The notes beneath the pieces were generated by a model, which saw only the letters and a program-made list of their open reading frames with translations, was not told the DNA's origin and made no database searches. The position numbers were made by a program, and so were the translations under genes. From Deltaproteobacteria bacterium (GTDB lineage: Bacteria > Myxococcota_C > UBA6777): 64,000 nucleotides of DNA. The stretch lies in NCBI GenBank assembly GCA_002731275.1, contig PCBK01000124.1, forward strand, positions 62,001 to 126,000, in the 5' to 3' direction. Positions 18,437 through 26,569 of the stretch are shown here, in pieces; position 1 is the first letter of the stretch; each line of letters starts with the position of its first letter.

Positions 18437-19123
18437 TCAGGCCGCGAGCGCCTTTTGTGTGAATGTATCTCGTTCGATGATGCCGTCTCTAAGAAAGAGG
18501 ACACGTTGTGCGCGTTCGGCGATCTCAGGTTCGTGTGTGACGAGGATGATCGTGGTCCCGCTGTGATGGAGGTCGTCGAAGATCTCCATGATCTCGTCAC
18601 CAGTGCGTGTGTCGAGGTTTCCGGTGGGTTCGTCGGCGAACAGCACAGGAGGTTGCATCACGATGGCCCGGGCGATGGCGACACGTTGTCGTTGTCCGCC
18701 GGACATTTGAGAAGGTCTGTGGCACATCCTGTCGCCGAGTCCAACGCGCTCAAGAGCGTATTCAGCGCGTTGTTTTCCGTCTGCGACACCAGCGTAGAGG
18801 AGGGGGAGCGCGACGTTATCGAGGGCCGTATTTTTGGCCAGCAAGTTAAAGCTCTGGAAGACAAAGCCGAGTTTTTGGTTTCTGATGCCTGCGAGAGATG
18901 GGTCATCAAGTGTGGAGACGAGGTCTCCGTCGAGCCAGTAATCACCAGAGAAAGGGCGGTCGAGGCAGCCAAGGATGTTCATCATCGTCGACTTCCCGCT
19001 CCCTGAAGGGCCTGTGACAGCGACAAATTGTCCGGCTGGGATGTGCAGGTTGACTTCTTTGAGGACTGTCAGCTCGCTGTGTCCCATGGTGTATTTTTGA
19101 ACGATGTCTTCGAGTCGGATCAT
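18437..19123 (-). CDS. ABC transporter ATP-binding protein (MacB/LolD type)
   Basis: Walker A is GPSGSGKST, the signature motif is [14 protein letters not shown], Walker B is [10 protein letters not shown], and the H-loop histidine is in ILVTHE. The sequence falls in the MacB/LolD subfamily, which energises FtsX-type permeases. AAGGAG precedes the ATG. It sits between the membrane-fusion protein and the permease in the efflux operon. Confidence 0.94.
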   Translation of the reverse strand: MIRLEDIVQKYTMGHSELTVLKEVNLHIPAGQFVAVTGPSGSGKSTMMNILGCLDRPFSGDYWLDGDLVSTLDDPSLAGIRNQKLGFVFQSFNLLAKNTALDNVALPLLYAGVADGKQRAEYALERVGLGDRMCHRPSQMSGGQRQRVAIARAIVMQPPVLFADEPTGNLDTRTGDEIMEIFDDLHHSGTTIILVTHEPEIAERAQRVLFLRDGIIERDTFTQKALAA

Positions 19124-19168
19124 GGTCTTGCTCCTTTGTATGACTGGATGGATGTGTGTTTGTGGTTG

Positions 19169-20365
19169 CTATCTCATCATCCGACGCATGTTTCTCATGG
19201 ACATGCCTTTGCGGTTCTTTCCGCGTCGACTTCTGCGTTTGGACTTGCTGTTGCCACGGGAGGAGACGACGATCGACTCGTGCGCTTTGAGGCCTTCTTT
19301 GATGATGGTCTGCATCCCATTGGACATACCGAGCTTGACACGTCGCCTGCTGGCCTGACCATCTGCGAAGACGAGGACTCTCGCGCCACGTCGGCTCTGT
19401 CGGACAGCCATGGAGGGGACGAGCAGGACATCTTTGTGTTGTGCGACGACGATCTTGAGGTTGGTGCTCATGTTGAGCTTCATGACCTTGGTGGCTTTGG
19501 GTCCGAGCTTGACAAGGATCTCAAAGACGGTCACGTTGTTTTCGTTTTTCCCCTCGGGGTTGATGCGGTGGATGTTGCCTGCGAACACCTGCTGTGGCAG
19601 CGCATCTGCTGTGATATTGACGGGCATGCCTTCTTTGATTCGTGCGACGTCTGCTTCATCGACATCGCCGCGAATGTAAAGGTCATCGAGGTCCGCCATT
19701 CTGAGCAGGATGGTCCCGCCTGAAGCGGAGTTGGTCCCCGAAGAGATGATCTGTCCGGGTTGAACGAAGCGTTGTAGTATGACGCCGTCATTGGGGGCGA
19801 CGATACGCGTCTCTTTCAGTCGCTCTTGGGCCTCTTTGAGGGTCTCTTTGGCGCGTCTGATCTGTGCATATCGCAGACTGCGCTCGGCCCTTTGAAGAGA
19901 GAATGTATTGGCTGTCTTTTCGGCCTCTTCTTTTGAGATGAGGCCTTTTTGGAGCAGCATTTGCAGTCGTTTGTTGGAGGTCTGTGCGTAGAGGTAGCTG
20001 CTCTTCGCTTTGTTGTAGTTGGCGTATGCGATGAGCAGGTCGGCTTTTGCCTGATTGACACGTCGTTGTTCAATTTTGGGATCGAGCTCAAGGAGTGTCT
20101 GTCCTTTTTTGACCTTCATCCCCACCTCGACGTGGATCGCTTTGATCTCACCAGAGGCCATTGAGCGGATCTCTGTGACGGCTTTGGGTTCGACGATACC
20201 TGTGGCTGAGATAGACCAAATGAAGTCACCTTTTTGGACGTTGGCGAGTTGGTAAGAGGGTTTGTTTTGCCCTGCAAAGGAGGTAGAACGAATCATATAG
20301 AGTGAACCGGCTACCAGGAGGGCGAGGCTGACCAAAGAAAGGGTTATCTTGATGATGTTTCGCAT
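19169..20365 (-). CDS. MacA/HlyD-type periplasmic membrane-fusion protein
   Basis: The start MRNIIKITLSLVSLALLVAGSLYMI is an inner-membrane anchor; a GGAG nine bases upstream favours 20365 over the in-frame ATG at 20380. The lipoyl half-motif GEIKAIHVEVGMKVKKGQTLLELD appears near residue 70. A helical hairpin (about 95-185) and the second lipoyl half (APNDGVILQRFVQPGQ) follow, then a beta-barrel domain. The C-terminus is Arg/Lys/Met-rich. It should bridge the ABC permease to the TolC-like channel. It is the first gene of the operon and is divergent from the ECF sigma operon. Confidence 0.92.
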   Translation of the reverse strand: MRNIIKITLSLVSLALLVAGSLYMIRSTSFAGQNKPSYQLANVQKGDFIWSISATGIVEPKAVTEIRSMASGEIKAIHVEVGMKVKKGQTLLELDPKIEQRRVNQAKADLLIAYANYNKAKSSYLYAQTSNKRLQMLLQKGLISKEEAEKTANTFSLQRAERSLRYAQIRRAKETLKEAQERLKETRIVAPNDGVILQRFVQPGQIISSGTNSASGGTILLRMADLDDLYIRGDVDEADVARIKEGMPVNITADALPQQVFAGNIHRINPEGKNENNVTVFEILVKLGPKATKVMKLNMSTNLKIVVAQHKDVLLVPSMAVRQSRRGARVLVFADGQASRRRVKLGMSNGMQTIIKEGLKAHESIVVSSRGNSKSKRRSRRGKNRKGMSMRNMRRMMR

Positions 20366-20632
20366 GATATTTGACTCCATTGTGAAAAAACCGGAACATT
20401 TGCTTTCCTTGCCCCCTGTGACGAATGGCCTTCCGTTTTTCTTCCATTTTTTTTCCCCTTACTTTTCAGGGGGTTTTGCTTTTTGTCAGAAAAAAGTGCG
20501 TGGGGAGAAAAAAGTTGGAAGAAAAAAAGGAGTGATGTCGTCACACAAGCAGGCCTTGATGAAGGAATGCCACAGACACCTGATCGGTTATCGGTAAGTG
20601 GACTTCCCACAACACATGTGAGGAACATGTTT

Positions 20633-21211
20633 ATGGAAGCGTTGATTCGCGAAGCGGTAGAAGGCAACACGAAGGCATTTGGTGCCCTGATTGAGGCACA
20701 TCAGGATGTCGTGTTTCGTGTGGCGTACCGGGTACTCGGCTCGCAAGATGACGCAGAAGAAGCGACACAAGAAGCTTTTCTTCGCGCGTGGAAGAAGCTG
20801 TCCCGGTTTCGTTTCCAGTCAACCTTTAAGACGTGGGTGTGCCAGATCGCGATGAACACATCCATTGATCTGTTGCGAAAGAGAAAACGCGAGCGCTTCT
20901 TTAAACCCCAAAGGGAGGACAAGGAGCGAGAGACGTGGTTGTCTCAATTCCCTTCATCAGAACCTGGCCCTGAGCAGCAATTGGCGACGCAGCAAGAGTT
21001 GAAACGCATTCAGGAGGTCCTGGACGCGATGAAGCCTAAGCATCGGGTTGTCTTTTGTTTACGTGAGATCGATGGTCTCTCCTACGAAGAGATCGCGGAG
21101 ACATTGGGTATCGCACCTGGTACTGTTGAGTCTCGGCTACATCGTGCTCGCAAAGACTTTCAACATCGACTCAATAAACTCGCCAGTAAGGCGGGTTCAC
21201 ACGGAGGGTGA
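20633..21211 (+). CDS. ECF-type RNA polymerase sigma factor
   Basis: The start is placed at 20633 (MEALIREAVEGNTKAF), eight bases after GAGGA; the longer reading frame upstream lacks a ribosome site. Sigma region 2 is seen as DVVFRVAYRVLGSQDDAEEATQEAFLRAW. Region 4 is the helix-turn-helix VVFCLREIDGLSYEEIAETLGIAPGTVESRLHRAR. The product is 192 aa. The next gene starts 4 nt after the stop and encodes a zinc-finger anti-sigma factor, so the pair should form a signal-controlled switch. Possible targets include its own operon and the divergent efflux genes. Confidence 0.92.
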   Translation: MEALIREAVEGNTKAFGALIEAHQDVVFRVAYRVLGSQDDAEEATQEAFLRAWKKLSRFRFQSTFKTWVCQIAMNTSIDLLRKRKRERFFKPQREDKERETWLSQFPSSEPGPEQQLATQQELKRIQEVLDAMKPKHRVVFCLREIDGLSYEEIAETLGIAPGTVESRLHRARKDFQHRLNKLASKAGSHGG

Positions 21212-21215
21212 GCTT

Positions 21216-21665
21216 ATGTCCTGCCAAACACCACATCCCCATCTGTTTTTGTATCTCGATGAGCAGCTTGGCCAGCGTGAGATTCACGAGTTTGAGCTTC
21301 ATCTCAAGACGTGTGAATGCTGCCGTGATGCACTCGAAGAGTGGAAGCGACAACGTGAAGTTCTCTCCAAATTTCCCACCCCTAAGGCTCCCGCCGCGAT
21401 GTCCGCACGTATTCTCGCACAAGTCGAAGCATATGAGTCCGAGAAGGTCGGGTTTTTGGAGGGCCTGTTGCCCACATTGAAGTTCGCTGCCCCTGCGATG
21501 GCTGTGTTTGCCGTATGTCTATGGGGTGCACAAACCCTGTATACCCCATCGCAATCGACACAGACAAAAGTCTCCTCAGCGTACAACGCACGATCGATGT
21601 TGATGGGGGACGACACACGCGAGACCGAAGATGCTGATACTCAAATGTTCTTTGGAGGAGAGTAA
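21216..21665 (+). CDS. Zinc-finger (ZAS/zf-HC2) anti-sigma factor, membrane-anchored
   Basis: The ATG at 21216 follows GGAGGG. The N-terminal ZAS motif is C3 with H29-x3-C33-x2-C36, which in the family binds zinc and holds the ECF sigma factor inactive. A single membrane helix (FAAPAMAVFAVCLWGAQTLY, about 85-105) puts a short C-terminal tail in the periplasm. The product is 149 aa. Sigma stop and anti-sigma start are 4 nt apart, so the two are co-translated. Confidence 0.88.
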   Translation: MSCQTPHPHLFLYLDEQLGQREIHEFELHLKTCECCRDALEEWKRQREVLSKFPTPKAPAAMSARILAQVEAYESEKVGFLEGLLPTLKFAAPAMAVFAVCLWGAQTLYTPSQSTQTKVSSAYNARSMLMGDDTRETEDADTQMFFGGE

Positions 21666-21668
21666 GTC

Positions 21669-22073
21669 ATGGCCGCAAAAAAGAAAACTGCGCTCGCTCT
21701 GTTTCTGTTGTTGGTGGTGTTTGGTGGCGGGTTTGTCTCGGGAATCGTCGCGTACCAATGGATGCAAGTCTCCGCTCCCCGTCGACCCAAGCGCATGGGA
21801 TTCCTCAAACGCCTGAAAATCCGACTCGACCTGTCCGAACAACAATTTGTCTCGGTCAAGAAAGTGCTCAAGTCGTTTCGTCCCAAATACCGCACCATGC
21901 GCAAAGAAAATCGTAAGCGCCTTCGTACACTGCGCGAACAGATGAGAGCCGATATCCAAACACTCCTCAATGATTCCCAAAAGGCCGAATTCAAAATCAT
22001 GATCGATGCCTACAAAAAACGCAAAGCTGACCGCCGCAAACGACGACGCCAACGTCGTAAGCGTCGTCGTTAG
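21669..22073 (+). CDS. Spy/CpxP-like periplasmic protein with membrane anchor
   Basis: An N-terminal hydrophobic helix (TALALFLLLVVFGGGFVSGIVAY) is followed by a helical segment LDLSEQQFVSVKKVLKSF with LTxxQ-like spacing, then more helices and an extremely basic tail (RRKRRRQRRKRRR). This resembles the Spy/CpxP/heavy-metal-sensor family of envelope chaperones and regulators. It starts 3 nt after the anti-sigma stop with a strong GGAGGAG, so it is the third gene of the sigma operon. It may report envelope or metal stress to the anti-sigma factor. The 134-aa length fits the family. Confidence 0.72.
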   Translation: MAAKKKTALALFLLLVVFGGGFVSGIVAYQWMQVSAPRRPKRMGFLKRLKIRLDLSEQQFVSVKKVLKSFRPKYRTMRKENRKRLRTLREQMRADIQTLLNDSQKAEFKIMIDAYKKRKADRRKRRRQRRKRRR

Positions 22074-22159
22074 TGAACTTTTTTGACGGATGGTCTTATT
22101 TGGACATGTTGCCACGGACTGTTCGATGAGTCGCTGTGCTCGCTAGGAGGGGGAGAGGC

Positions 22160-22334
22160 CATAGTACAGAGGAGGGCGAGTTGCCATAGTGCAGAGGAGG
22201 GCGAGTGGGCATAGTACAGAGGAGAGCGAGTGGGCATAGTACAGAGGAGGAGGAGTGGGCATAGTACAGAGGAGGACGAGTTGCCATAGTACAGAGGAGG
22301 GCGAGTTGCCATAGTACAGAGGAGGGCGAGTTGC
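22160..22334. repeat. Tandem repeat array, seven 25-bp units
   Basis: Units begin at 22160, 22185, 22210, 22235, 22260, 22285 and 22310, and differ at only a few positions. The 3' half of each unit (GGGCGAGTTGC) equals the left arm of the adjacent palindrome. The array therefore seems to have grown by repeated duplication of one arm. Confidence 0.9.
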
Positions 22335-22444
22335 CACTCGCCCTTACTGGCGCGCTTCGCTTGCCGACACCATCCTGGGGTTTTCACCCCAGACCCCACG
22401 ATGCTCACGCATCGTCTGTTTTGCGCTCTTCGAGCGCGACTGCC
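22323..22444. repeat. Structured dispersed repeat, copy B (inverted relative to copy A)
   Basis: This is the reverse complement of 15346-15491, lacking one 24-bp unit. It includes the GAAA-loop hairpin, the GTGA-loop hairpin, the GCGCTC stem and the 20-bp palindrome (22324-22343). The first-stem loop is TTC on this strand, against TAC for the reverse complement of copy A, while the stem bases are unchanged. Confidence 0.8.
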
Positions 22445-22574
22445 AGTCTTTTTGGGCGATTGATCCAGGTCAAACATCTCGTTGATATATCCAACCTTTT
22501 TTCTCACAAGTGTCGTATGATGGAGAATACGATTCCTGCACATACCAAATATGCTCACTTGGGAGAGAGTGAAG

Positions 22575-23369
22575 ATGACGAACTGGCGAGCGCTGGCTGA
22601 GCGCCTATCATTTCGAGATACAGGTCATGGATATGATGTCTTTGGCCTCAAGCCACAATGGGTTGGACACAGCGTCGAAGTCCTCCGACATGTCTATGAA
22701 AAGTGGTTCAGAGTAACCTCTCACGATGCACACCATGTCCCCACTGAAGGCGCTGGTATCCTCGCCTCTAATCACAGTGGGACGCTCCCTGTCGATGGCG
22801 TGATGATCTATCTGGATGTCCTAAAACACACGGAACCTCCACGAATCGCACGTCCTATCGCCGATCACTTTGTCTCCATGTTACCCTTCATCGGGACGTA
22901 CTACGCGCGTGTCGGTGTTGTCGGTGGGAGCCGAGGAAACTTTCGACAACTCCTCGAACAAGGGGAGCTCTTGATGGTCTTCCCTGAAGGTGTCCCTGGC
23001 ATCAGCAAACCCTTCTCTGAACGCTACAAGCTGCGCAAGTGGCGTGTCGGACATGTCGAGCTGGCCATTCGTTATCAAGTACCTGTTATCCCTGTGGCTG
23101 TGATCGGTGCCGAGGAACAAATGCCTCAATTTGCGCGTCTGCCCATTCGTATGTTCGGTGCACCATTTCTACCGCTCTTCTTTCCTCCTATCCCGCTCCC
23201 CGTCCATTATCATATCTATTACGGTGAACCGATCGCCTTCCACGAACGCTATGCACCAGAGCAAGCTGATGAACCTGATATCCTGCGCCTCGCTGCTGAT
23301 GAAGTCCAGGCGGCTGTCCAGGCTTTGATCGAGCGCGGCCTCTCCGAACGAGAGGGGGTCTTTCGATGA
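22575..23369 (+). CDS. PlsC-type lysophospholipid acyltransferase family protein
   Basis: The start at 22575 (MTNWRALAE) follows GGAGAG by seven bases. The acyltransferase block I is SNHSGTLPVDG and block III is MVFPEGVPG, with a further VPVIPVAVIGAEE. These are the catalytic His/Asp and phosphate-binding motifs of the PlsC/LPLAT superfamily, with the spacing seen in the subfamily that reads NHSG-x-LP-x-D. It probably acylates a glycerolipid or similar acceptor at the inner membrane. Its TGA overlaps the ATG of the next gene by ATGA. Confidence 0.87.
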   Translation: MTNWRALAERLSFRDTGHGYDVFGLKPQWVGHSVEVLRHVYEKWFRVTSHDAHHVPTEGAGILASNHSGTLPVDGVMIYLDVLKHTEPPRIARPIADHFVSMLPFIGTYYARVGVVGGSRGNFRQLLEQGELLMVFPEGVPGISKPFSERYKLRKWRVGHVELAIRYQVPVIPVAVIGAEEQMPQFARLPIRMFGAPFLPLFFPPIPLPVHYHIYYGEPIAFHERYAPEQADEPDILRLAADEVQAAVQALIERGLSEREGVFR

Positions 23370-24367
23370 ATCAGCCCAAGCAATCCACTGAGACAAAAGA
23401 AGCTCTCTTCAAGCGGGTTCTTGTAACGGGCGCGACCGCTCCACTTGGACGTCTGTTGATCGACGAACTCCTCCAAGATCCGCGCATTGATGTGATCCTG
23501 GCTGTCGGTGCTGAGGCCAAAGAGGCGTTGTATGGCCTCCCTTCGGATCCGAGGTTCCAATATGAACAAGTCGATTTGACGCGGTTTCGGCGTCTACGAA
23601 GGCTGCTCTTTGGTGCCGCCAAGACACTTGAGATCGACGCGATCATCCACACAGCACAACATCGTCGCGCCTCGGACACAAAGACAAAGGCACACATTCT
23701 CAATGTCGAGTCCACGAGAGCGCTGCTTCATCTCTCCGAGCGACATCCTACGATACGTCGCTTTGTCTACAGGAGTTATGGGGAGATGTATAAAATCAGT
23801 GCAGATCTCCCCGGTCTGATCGAGGAAGATCATCCACTCTCGTTGAGTGAACATACGCCACAATGGCTACGTGACAGGATCGAAGCCGATCTGACAGTGT
23901 GTTCGCATATGGGCTTGGCGGAGCTGGAGATTGTCGTCTTGCGCTGTGCTGAGTGTCTGTCCCTTGGGACAGGAAGTCAGCTTTGTGATTATCTCGGCTC
24001 TCGCGTGTGTTTTCGTCCGATGGGGTTTGACCCTATGCTCAATGTCCTCAGCCTCGAAGATCTCTCCAAGAGCCTTTTACTCGCCTTGCAACACCATGCA
24101 CAGGGGATTTTTAACATTCCAGGCAAAGACACATTGCCTTTGTCCCTCGCGATCAAGAAGGCTGGTCGCGCTGAGATCGCTGTCCCCGAAGCTTTTTTGC
24201 CAACGCTGTATTGGGCTCGTCGACTCACTCGTGGCTATGACTTTCGTTACGACATGAACCGCTGGCGTTTTCATTTCAACGGCGTTCTTGACGGAAGACG
24301 TGCGCGCGAGGTCTTTGGCTATGTCCCTGATACACCAGTTGATTGGTTCACTGTTGGGGTGTGCTGA
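23366..24367 (+). CDS. NAD-dependent epimerase/dehydratase (extended SDR) family protein
   Basis: The Rossmann nucleotide-binding motif is RVLVTGATAPLGRLL (GATxxxGR, residues ~17-31), followed by DAIIHTAQ and VESTRALLHLSE as in SDR-type epimerases. The canonical catalytic YxxxK is not obvious (the region reads YRSYGEMYKIS), so activity may differ. The 4-nt overlap with the acyltransferase suggests a joint role in lipid or surface-glycolipid modification. The product is 333 aa with no signal peptide. In several Proteobacteria a similar acyltransferase-epimerase pair is found, but the product is unknown. Confidence 0.8.
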   Translation: MNQPKQSTETKEALFKRVLVTGATAPLGRLLIDELLQDPRIDVILAVGAEAKEALYGLPSDPRFQYEQVDLTRFRRLRRLLFGAAKTLEIDAIIHTAQHRRASDTKTKAHILNVESTRALLHLSERHPTIRRFVYRSYGEMYKISADLPGLIEEDHPLSLSEHTPQWLRDRIEADLTVCSHMGLAELEIVVLRCAECLSLGTGSQLCDYLGSRVCFRPMGFDPMLNVLSLEDLSKSLLLALQHHAQGIFNIPGKDTLPLSLAIKKAGRAEIAVPEAFLPTLYWARRLTRGYDFRYDMNRWRFHFNGVLDGRRAREVFGYVPDTPVDWFTVGVC

Positions 24368-24423
24368 GAGGAGAACTTGTGACGTCGATAGATCATTTGC
24401 TCTGGGGGGGCGTGTAAAGCTGT

Positions 24424-24563
24424 AGAGGTTGATGTCATGAGCGTCGAAAAGTGTGTTTCTCCTCGGCTGGAGGATGTTGACTGGCGTATCATCAGAAGCG
24501 TCCAAAGGCCACACTCCCGTTTGGTTGCTCCTTTCTCTGCATGACATCAACCTCTCTTTTTTT
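24424..24563 (+). ncRNA. Candidate structured non-coding RNA with own terminator
   Basis: AGAGGTTGATGTCATG (24424-24439) pairs perfectly with 24540-24555. It closes a ~100-nt interior with a nested AGTGTG/CACACT helix (24450-24455/24510-24515) and a TCCTC/GAGGA hairpin (24460-24474). The closing stem is followed by CTTTTTTT (24556-24563), as in an intrinsic terminator. It matches no RNA family that I can name: the SRP RNA loop motif and tRNA/tmRNA features are absent. It could also be an invertible or MITE-like element. Confidence 0.4.
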
Positions 24564-24638
24564 GAGAGGGATTGGTTTGGGGACTTTGGGGGACAAGAGC
24601 TTCCCTCTTTTTGCTGTCTATTTGTTCTGTCTTGTGTC

Positions 24639-24667
24639 TTGACTTCCCACCTGTTCTCCTCTACTGT
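24639..24667 (+). promoter_or_regulatory. Possible sigma70 promoter for TerB-like gene
   Basis: TTGACT (24639-24644) and TACTGT (24662-24667) are 17 bp apart. The -35 matches well and the -10 is weak. The 5' untranslated region would be about 93 nt. Confidence 0.3.
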
Positions 24668-24766
24668 GACAGCTCTTATGTCATTTATGTTGATTCTGTT
24701 TTTGGCCTTTTGTGTGCCTGCAAAACAAAAGTCTTCCTATCCAGGGGGACATCCAAGGAGGTCTTG

Positions 24767-25195
24767 ATGAGCTTTTTGAACAAACTGGGCAAAATGTTTG
24801 CTGCTGATACCGAGTTGACACCTCGTGTGGCGCTTGGTCTTGCATGTCTTTCCATGATCGCAGCAGACGGAATCATCGAAGAAGAAGAGATCGGTGTGCT
24901 GGCCTCCGTACATGTCCTCGATGGTGATACTCTCAATCAGGCGATCCGTCGATTCCGTCAATTTGGTGGTGTCGCTGGTGACTGTGTTGCGCCTGTTGCA
25001 GAAGCGCTCAATATTGAGCAGCAACAAACTTGTCTCGCGATCTTGTTCGACATCGCGATGGCAGACGGTCGCCTCGCTGGCGACGAAAAACGCCTCCTTG
25101 AGCAATACATCGACCACTTCAGCGTCGAAACAGCCGCACTTGAGACCATCGGTGAAGTCATCGCACTCAAAAACCGCCCCGTCTTCCCTCGATAA
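24767..25195 (+). CDS. TerB-like domain protein
   Basis: The ATG at 24767 is preceded by AAGGAGG (24755-24761); the longer upstream extension is rejected. The protein is 142 aa, acidic and helical, with two internal copies of the TerB signature: LACLSMIAADGIIEEEEI and LFDIAMADGRLAGDEKRLLEQY. The Asp/Glu pairs bind metal in characterised TerB-fold proteins. The fold is linked to tellurite resistance and membrane-associated stress complexes, but no other ter gene is nearby. It is followed after 33 bp by the leucine-rich repeat gene. Confidence 0.82.
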   Translation: MSFLNKLGKMFAADTELTPRVALGLACLSMIAADGIIEEEEIGVLASVHVLDGDTLNQAIRRFRQFGGVAGDCVAPVAEALNIEQQQTCLAILFDIAMADGRLAGDEKRLLEQYIDHFSVETAALETIGEVIALKNRPVFPR

Positions 25196-25228
25196 GCCAC
25201 GCAAAACAGTGCCCCTTCGGAGCTCTTG

Positions 25229-26506
25229 ATGAATCGAGACGAACGCTTTGCGCTCCTTCGCAGCTATCTCTCACATCCCTCTTCAGAGAGCTGGGAGCAG
25301 CTGCTCTCGCTTTTTACGGAGTGGGCACACGATGACCAACGGATGATGGCCCTCCAATATGCTGAGGGTCATCTCCAACATTGGCCGCACCTCCTACGCA
25401 CAATCTCTCGCAAACACTGGGACCTGTGGTCTGTTCAGACCGATGATTGGCCACTCTTTCGCCTCGTCCAATCACTCGATCTCTCCGCCTATCGCGGAGA
25501 CGGACGAATCACACAGCGGCTTGGACAAATCGACAGCCTCGCAAACCTTCGTCATCTGTCTCTGTCCTCGACAAAGCTCGGAAATGAAGGCATCCAAGAG
25601 TTAGCTGACATCCCCCACTTGCAGCAGCTCACCTCGCTCGCCCTCAAATCCAACGGCATCGAAGAAGAAGGTCTCGTGACACTCGCACAATCGGCCTCCT
25701 TCAAACATCTGCAGTGCCTTGAACTCAGCACCAACAAGTTTGGCCATGAGGGACTCGAACACCTTGTACAATCCCCTCACCTCACAGACCTGCGCGAGCT
25801 CTACCTGATGGGCAATCAACTCGAAGCCCGATCACTGAGTTTGCTCGGACACTCACCGACTTTCTCGAAACTGCGTGTCTTACATCTACACAGGAACGCG
25901 ATCGTAGGGGAGGAGCTTGAGAAGTTTGTCTACGCCGAGCACCTTAGTCAACTCGAAGAGTTACGCTTGGGTGGCAACAAGCTCGGCGATGAAGGCGCTG
26001 ACGTCCTCGCGCACACGAAATGTCTGGCCAATCTTCGTGAGCTAGACATACAGGACAACAAGATCGCCAACTTTGGTGTGAAGACGCTGGCCAAATCTAC
26101 CTGTTTGCCACAGTTGACGAAACTCAATCTCGAATACAATAACATCACAGATGAAGGCGCCGTCGCCTTCGCGAAGTCCACACAGTTTGCACAGCTTCAG
26201 ACGTTGATCTTGGGTTCCAATGAGCTGGGGGATGGTAGCGCCAAAGCCTTCAGTGAGGCACAAGGATTTCCCTCACTGACACAACTCCACTTGGATTACA
26301 ACTCCGTTCAAATCGATGGTTACCGTGCGCTGGCCTACGGACAAACACTCCACAAAGATCTGCGTCGAACATTTCTCGATGATTACACCCGCCATCTCGA
26401 AGGTCGCAATCTCAACTCCTTGCGACGACATGCCGAAAAGTTGGCGATCAAAGGTGCGCCAGAGATGGATCGAAGAGCGCTTATCGAAGCGATCCTTGCC
26501 CTTTGA
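25229..26506 (+). CDS. Leucine-rich repeat protein
   Basis: The ATG at 25229 follows GGAG (25219-25222). About nine leucine-rich repeats of the ribonuclease-inhibitor type occupy residues ~85-385 (LRHLSLSSTKLGNEGIQELA, LTSLALKSNGIEEEGLVTLA, and so on; period ~24-28). An N-terminal helical cap (about 1-80, with SSESWEQLLSLFTEWA) and a helical C-terminal cap flank the repeats. No signal peptide is seen, so the protein is probably cytoplasmic and binds another protein. Similar proteins are frequent in Myxococcota and Planctomycetota, often with an N-terminal cap domain of this kind. Confidence 0.88.
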   Translation: MNRDERFALLRSYLSHPSSESWEQLLSLFTEWAHDDQRMMALQYAEGHLQHWPHLLRTISRKHWDLWSVQTDDWPLFRLVQSLDLSAYRGDGRITQRLGQIDSLANLRHLSLSSTKLGNEGIQELADIPHLQQLTSLALKSNGIEEEGLVTLAQSASFKHLQCLELSTNKFGHEGLEHLVQSPHLTDLRELYLMGNQLEARSLSLLGHSPTFSKLRVLHLHRNAIVGEELEKFVYAEHLSQLEELRLGGNKLGDEGADVLAHTKCLANLRELDIQDNKIANFGVKTLAKSTCLPQLTKLNLEYNNITDEGAVAFAKSTQFAQLQTLILGSNELGDGSAKAFSEAQGFPSLTQLHLDYNSVQIDGYRALAYGQTLHKDLRRTFLDDYTRHLEGRNLNSLRRHAEKLAIKGAPEMDRRALIEAILAL

Positions 26507-26569
26507 TCGCCCTGATTGTCCCTTTACTGTAGCCCCTCCCACTCCCTACTCATAACGAAGGAGGTCCCA

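Larger units (their letters stand above)
22074..22574. repeat. Repeat-rich intergenic region: 25-bp tandem array and dispersed repeat copy B
   Basis: Seven tandem 25-bp units lie at 22160-22334 (period exactly 25, consensus starting CATAGTACAGAGGAGGGCGAG). The last unit becomes the left arm of the 20-bp hairpin at 22324-22343. Copy B of the structured dispersed repeat (22323-22444) follows in the orientation opposite to copy A. There are no spacers between units, so this is not CRISPR. No gene is present. Confidence 0.85.
24368..24766. other. Intergenic region, 399 bp, containing a candidate structured RNA
   Basis: No protein gene is credible here. The left half holds a 16-bp perfect inverted repeat followed by a T-run (see 24424-24563). 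The right half has a possible promoter for the TerB-like gene. ORFs crossing the region lack ribosome sites. Confidence 0.6.

Noticed and set aside
19028-19723. Plus-strand ORF of 231 codons antisense to the membrane-fusion protein
   Set aside because: The minus-strand MFP has clear lipoyl and hairpin motifs, while the plus-strand product has no recognisable features.
20349-20597. Short ORF upstream of the first ECF sigma gene, ending MSSHKQALMKE...
   Set aside because: The AAAGGAG is only two bases from its ATG, the frame does not match the sigma gene, and the peptide looks random.
22160-22334. CRISPR array
   Set aside because: The 25-bp units are directly adjacent with no unique spacers, and no cas genes are in the window.
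22070-22558. Minus-strand ORF of 162 codons with SSVLCPLALLCT repeats
   Set aside because: It results from the tandem 25-bp array and the dispersed repeat; no start signal or homology is visible.
24424-24563. Assignment of the structured element to SRP RNA or tmRNA
   Set aside because: The conserved SRP loop and tRNA-like ends are not present, so no family name is given.
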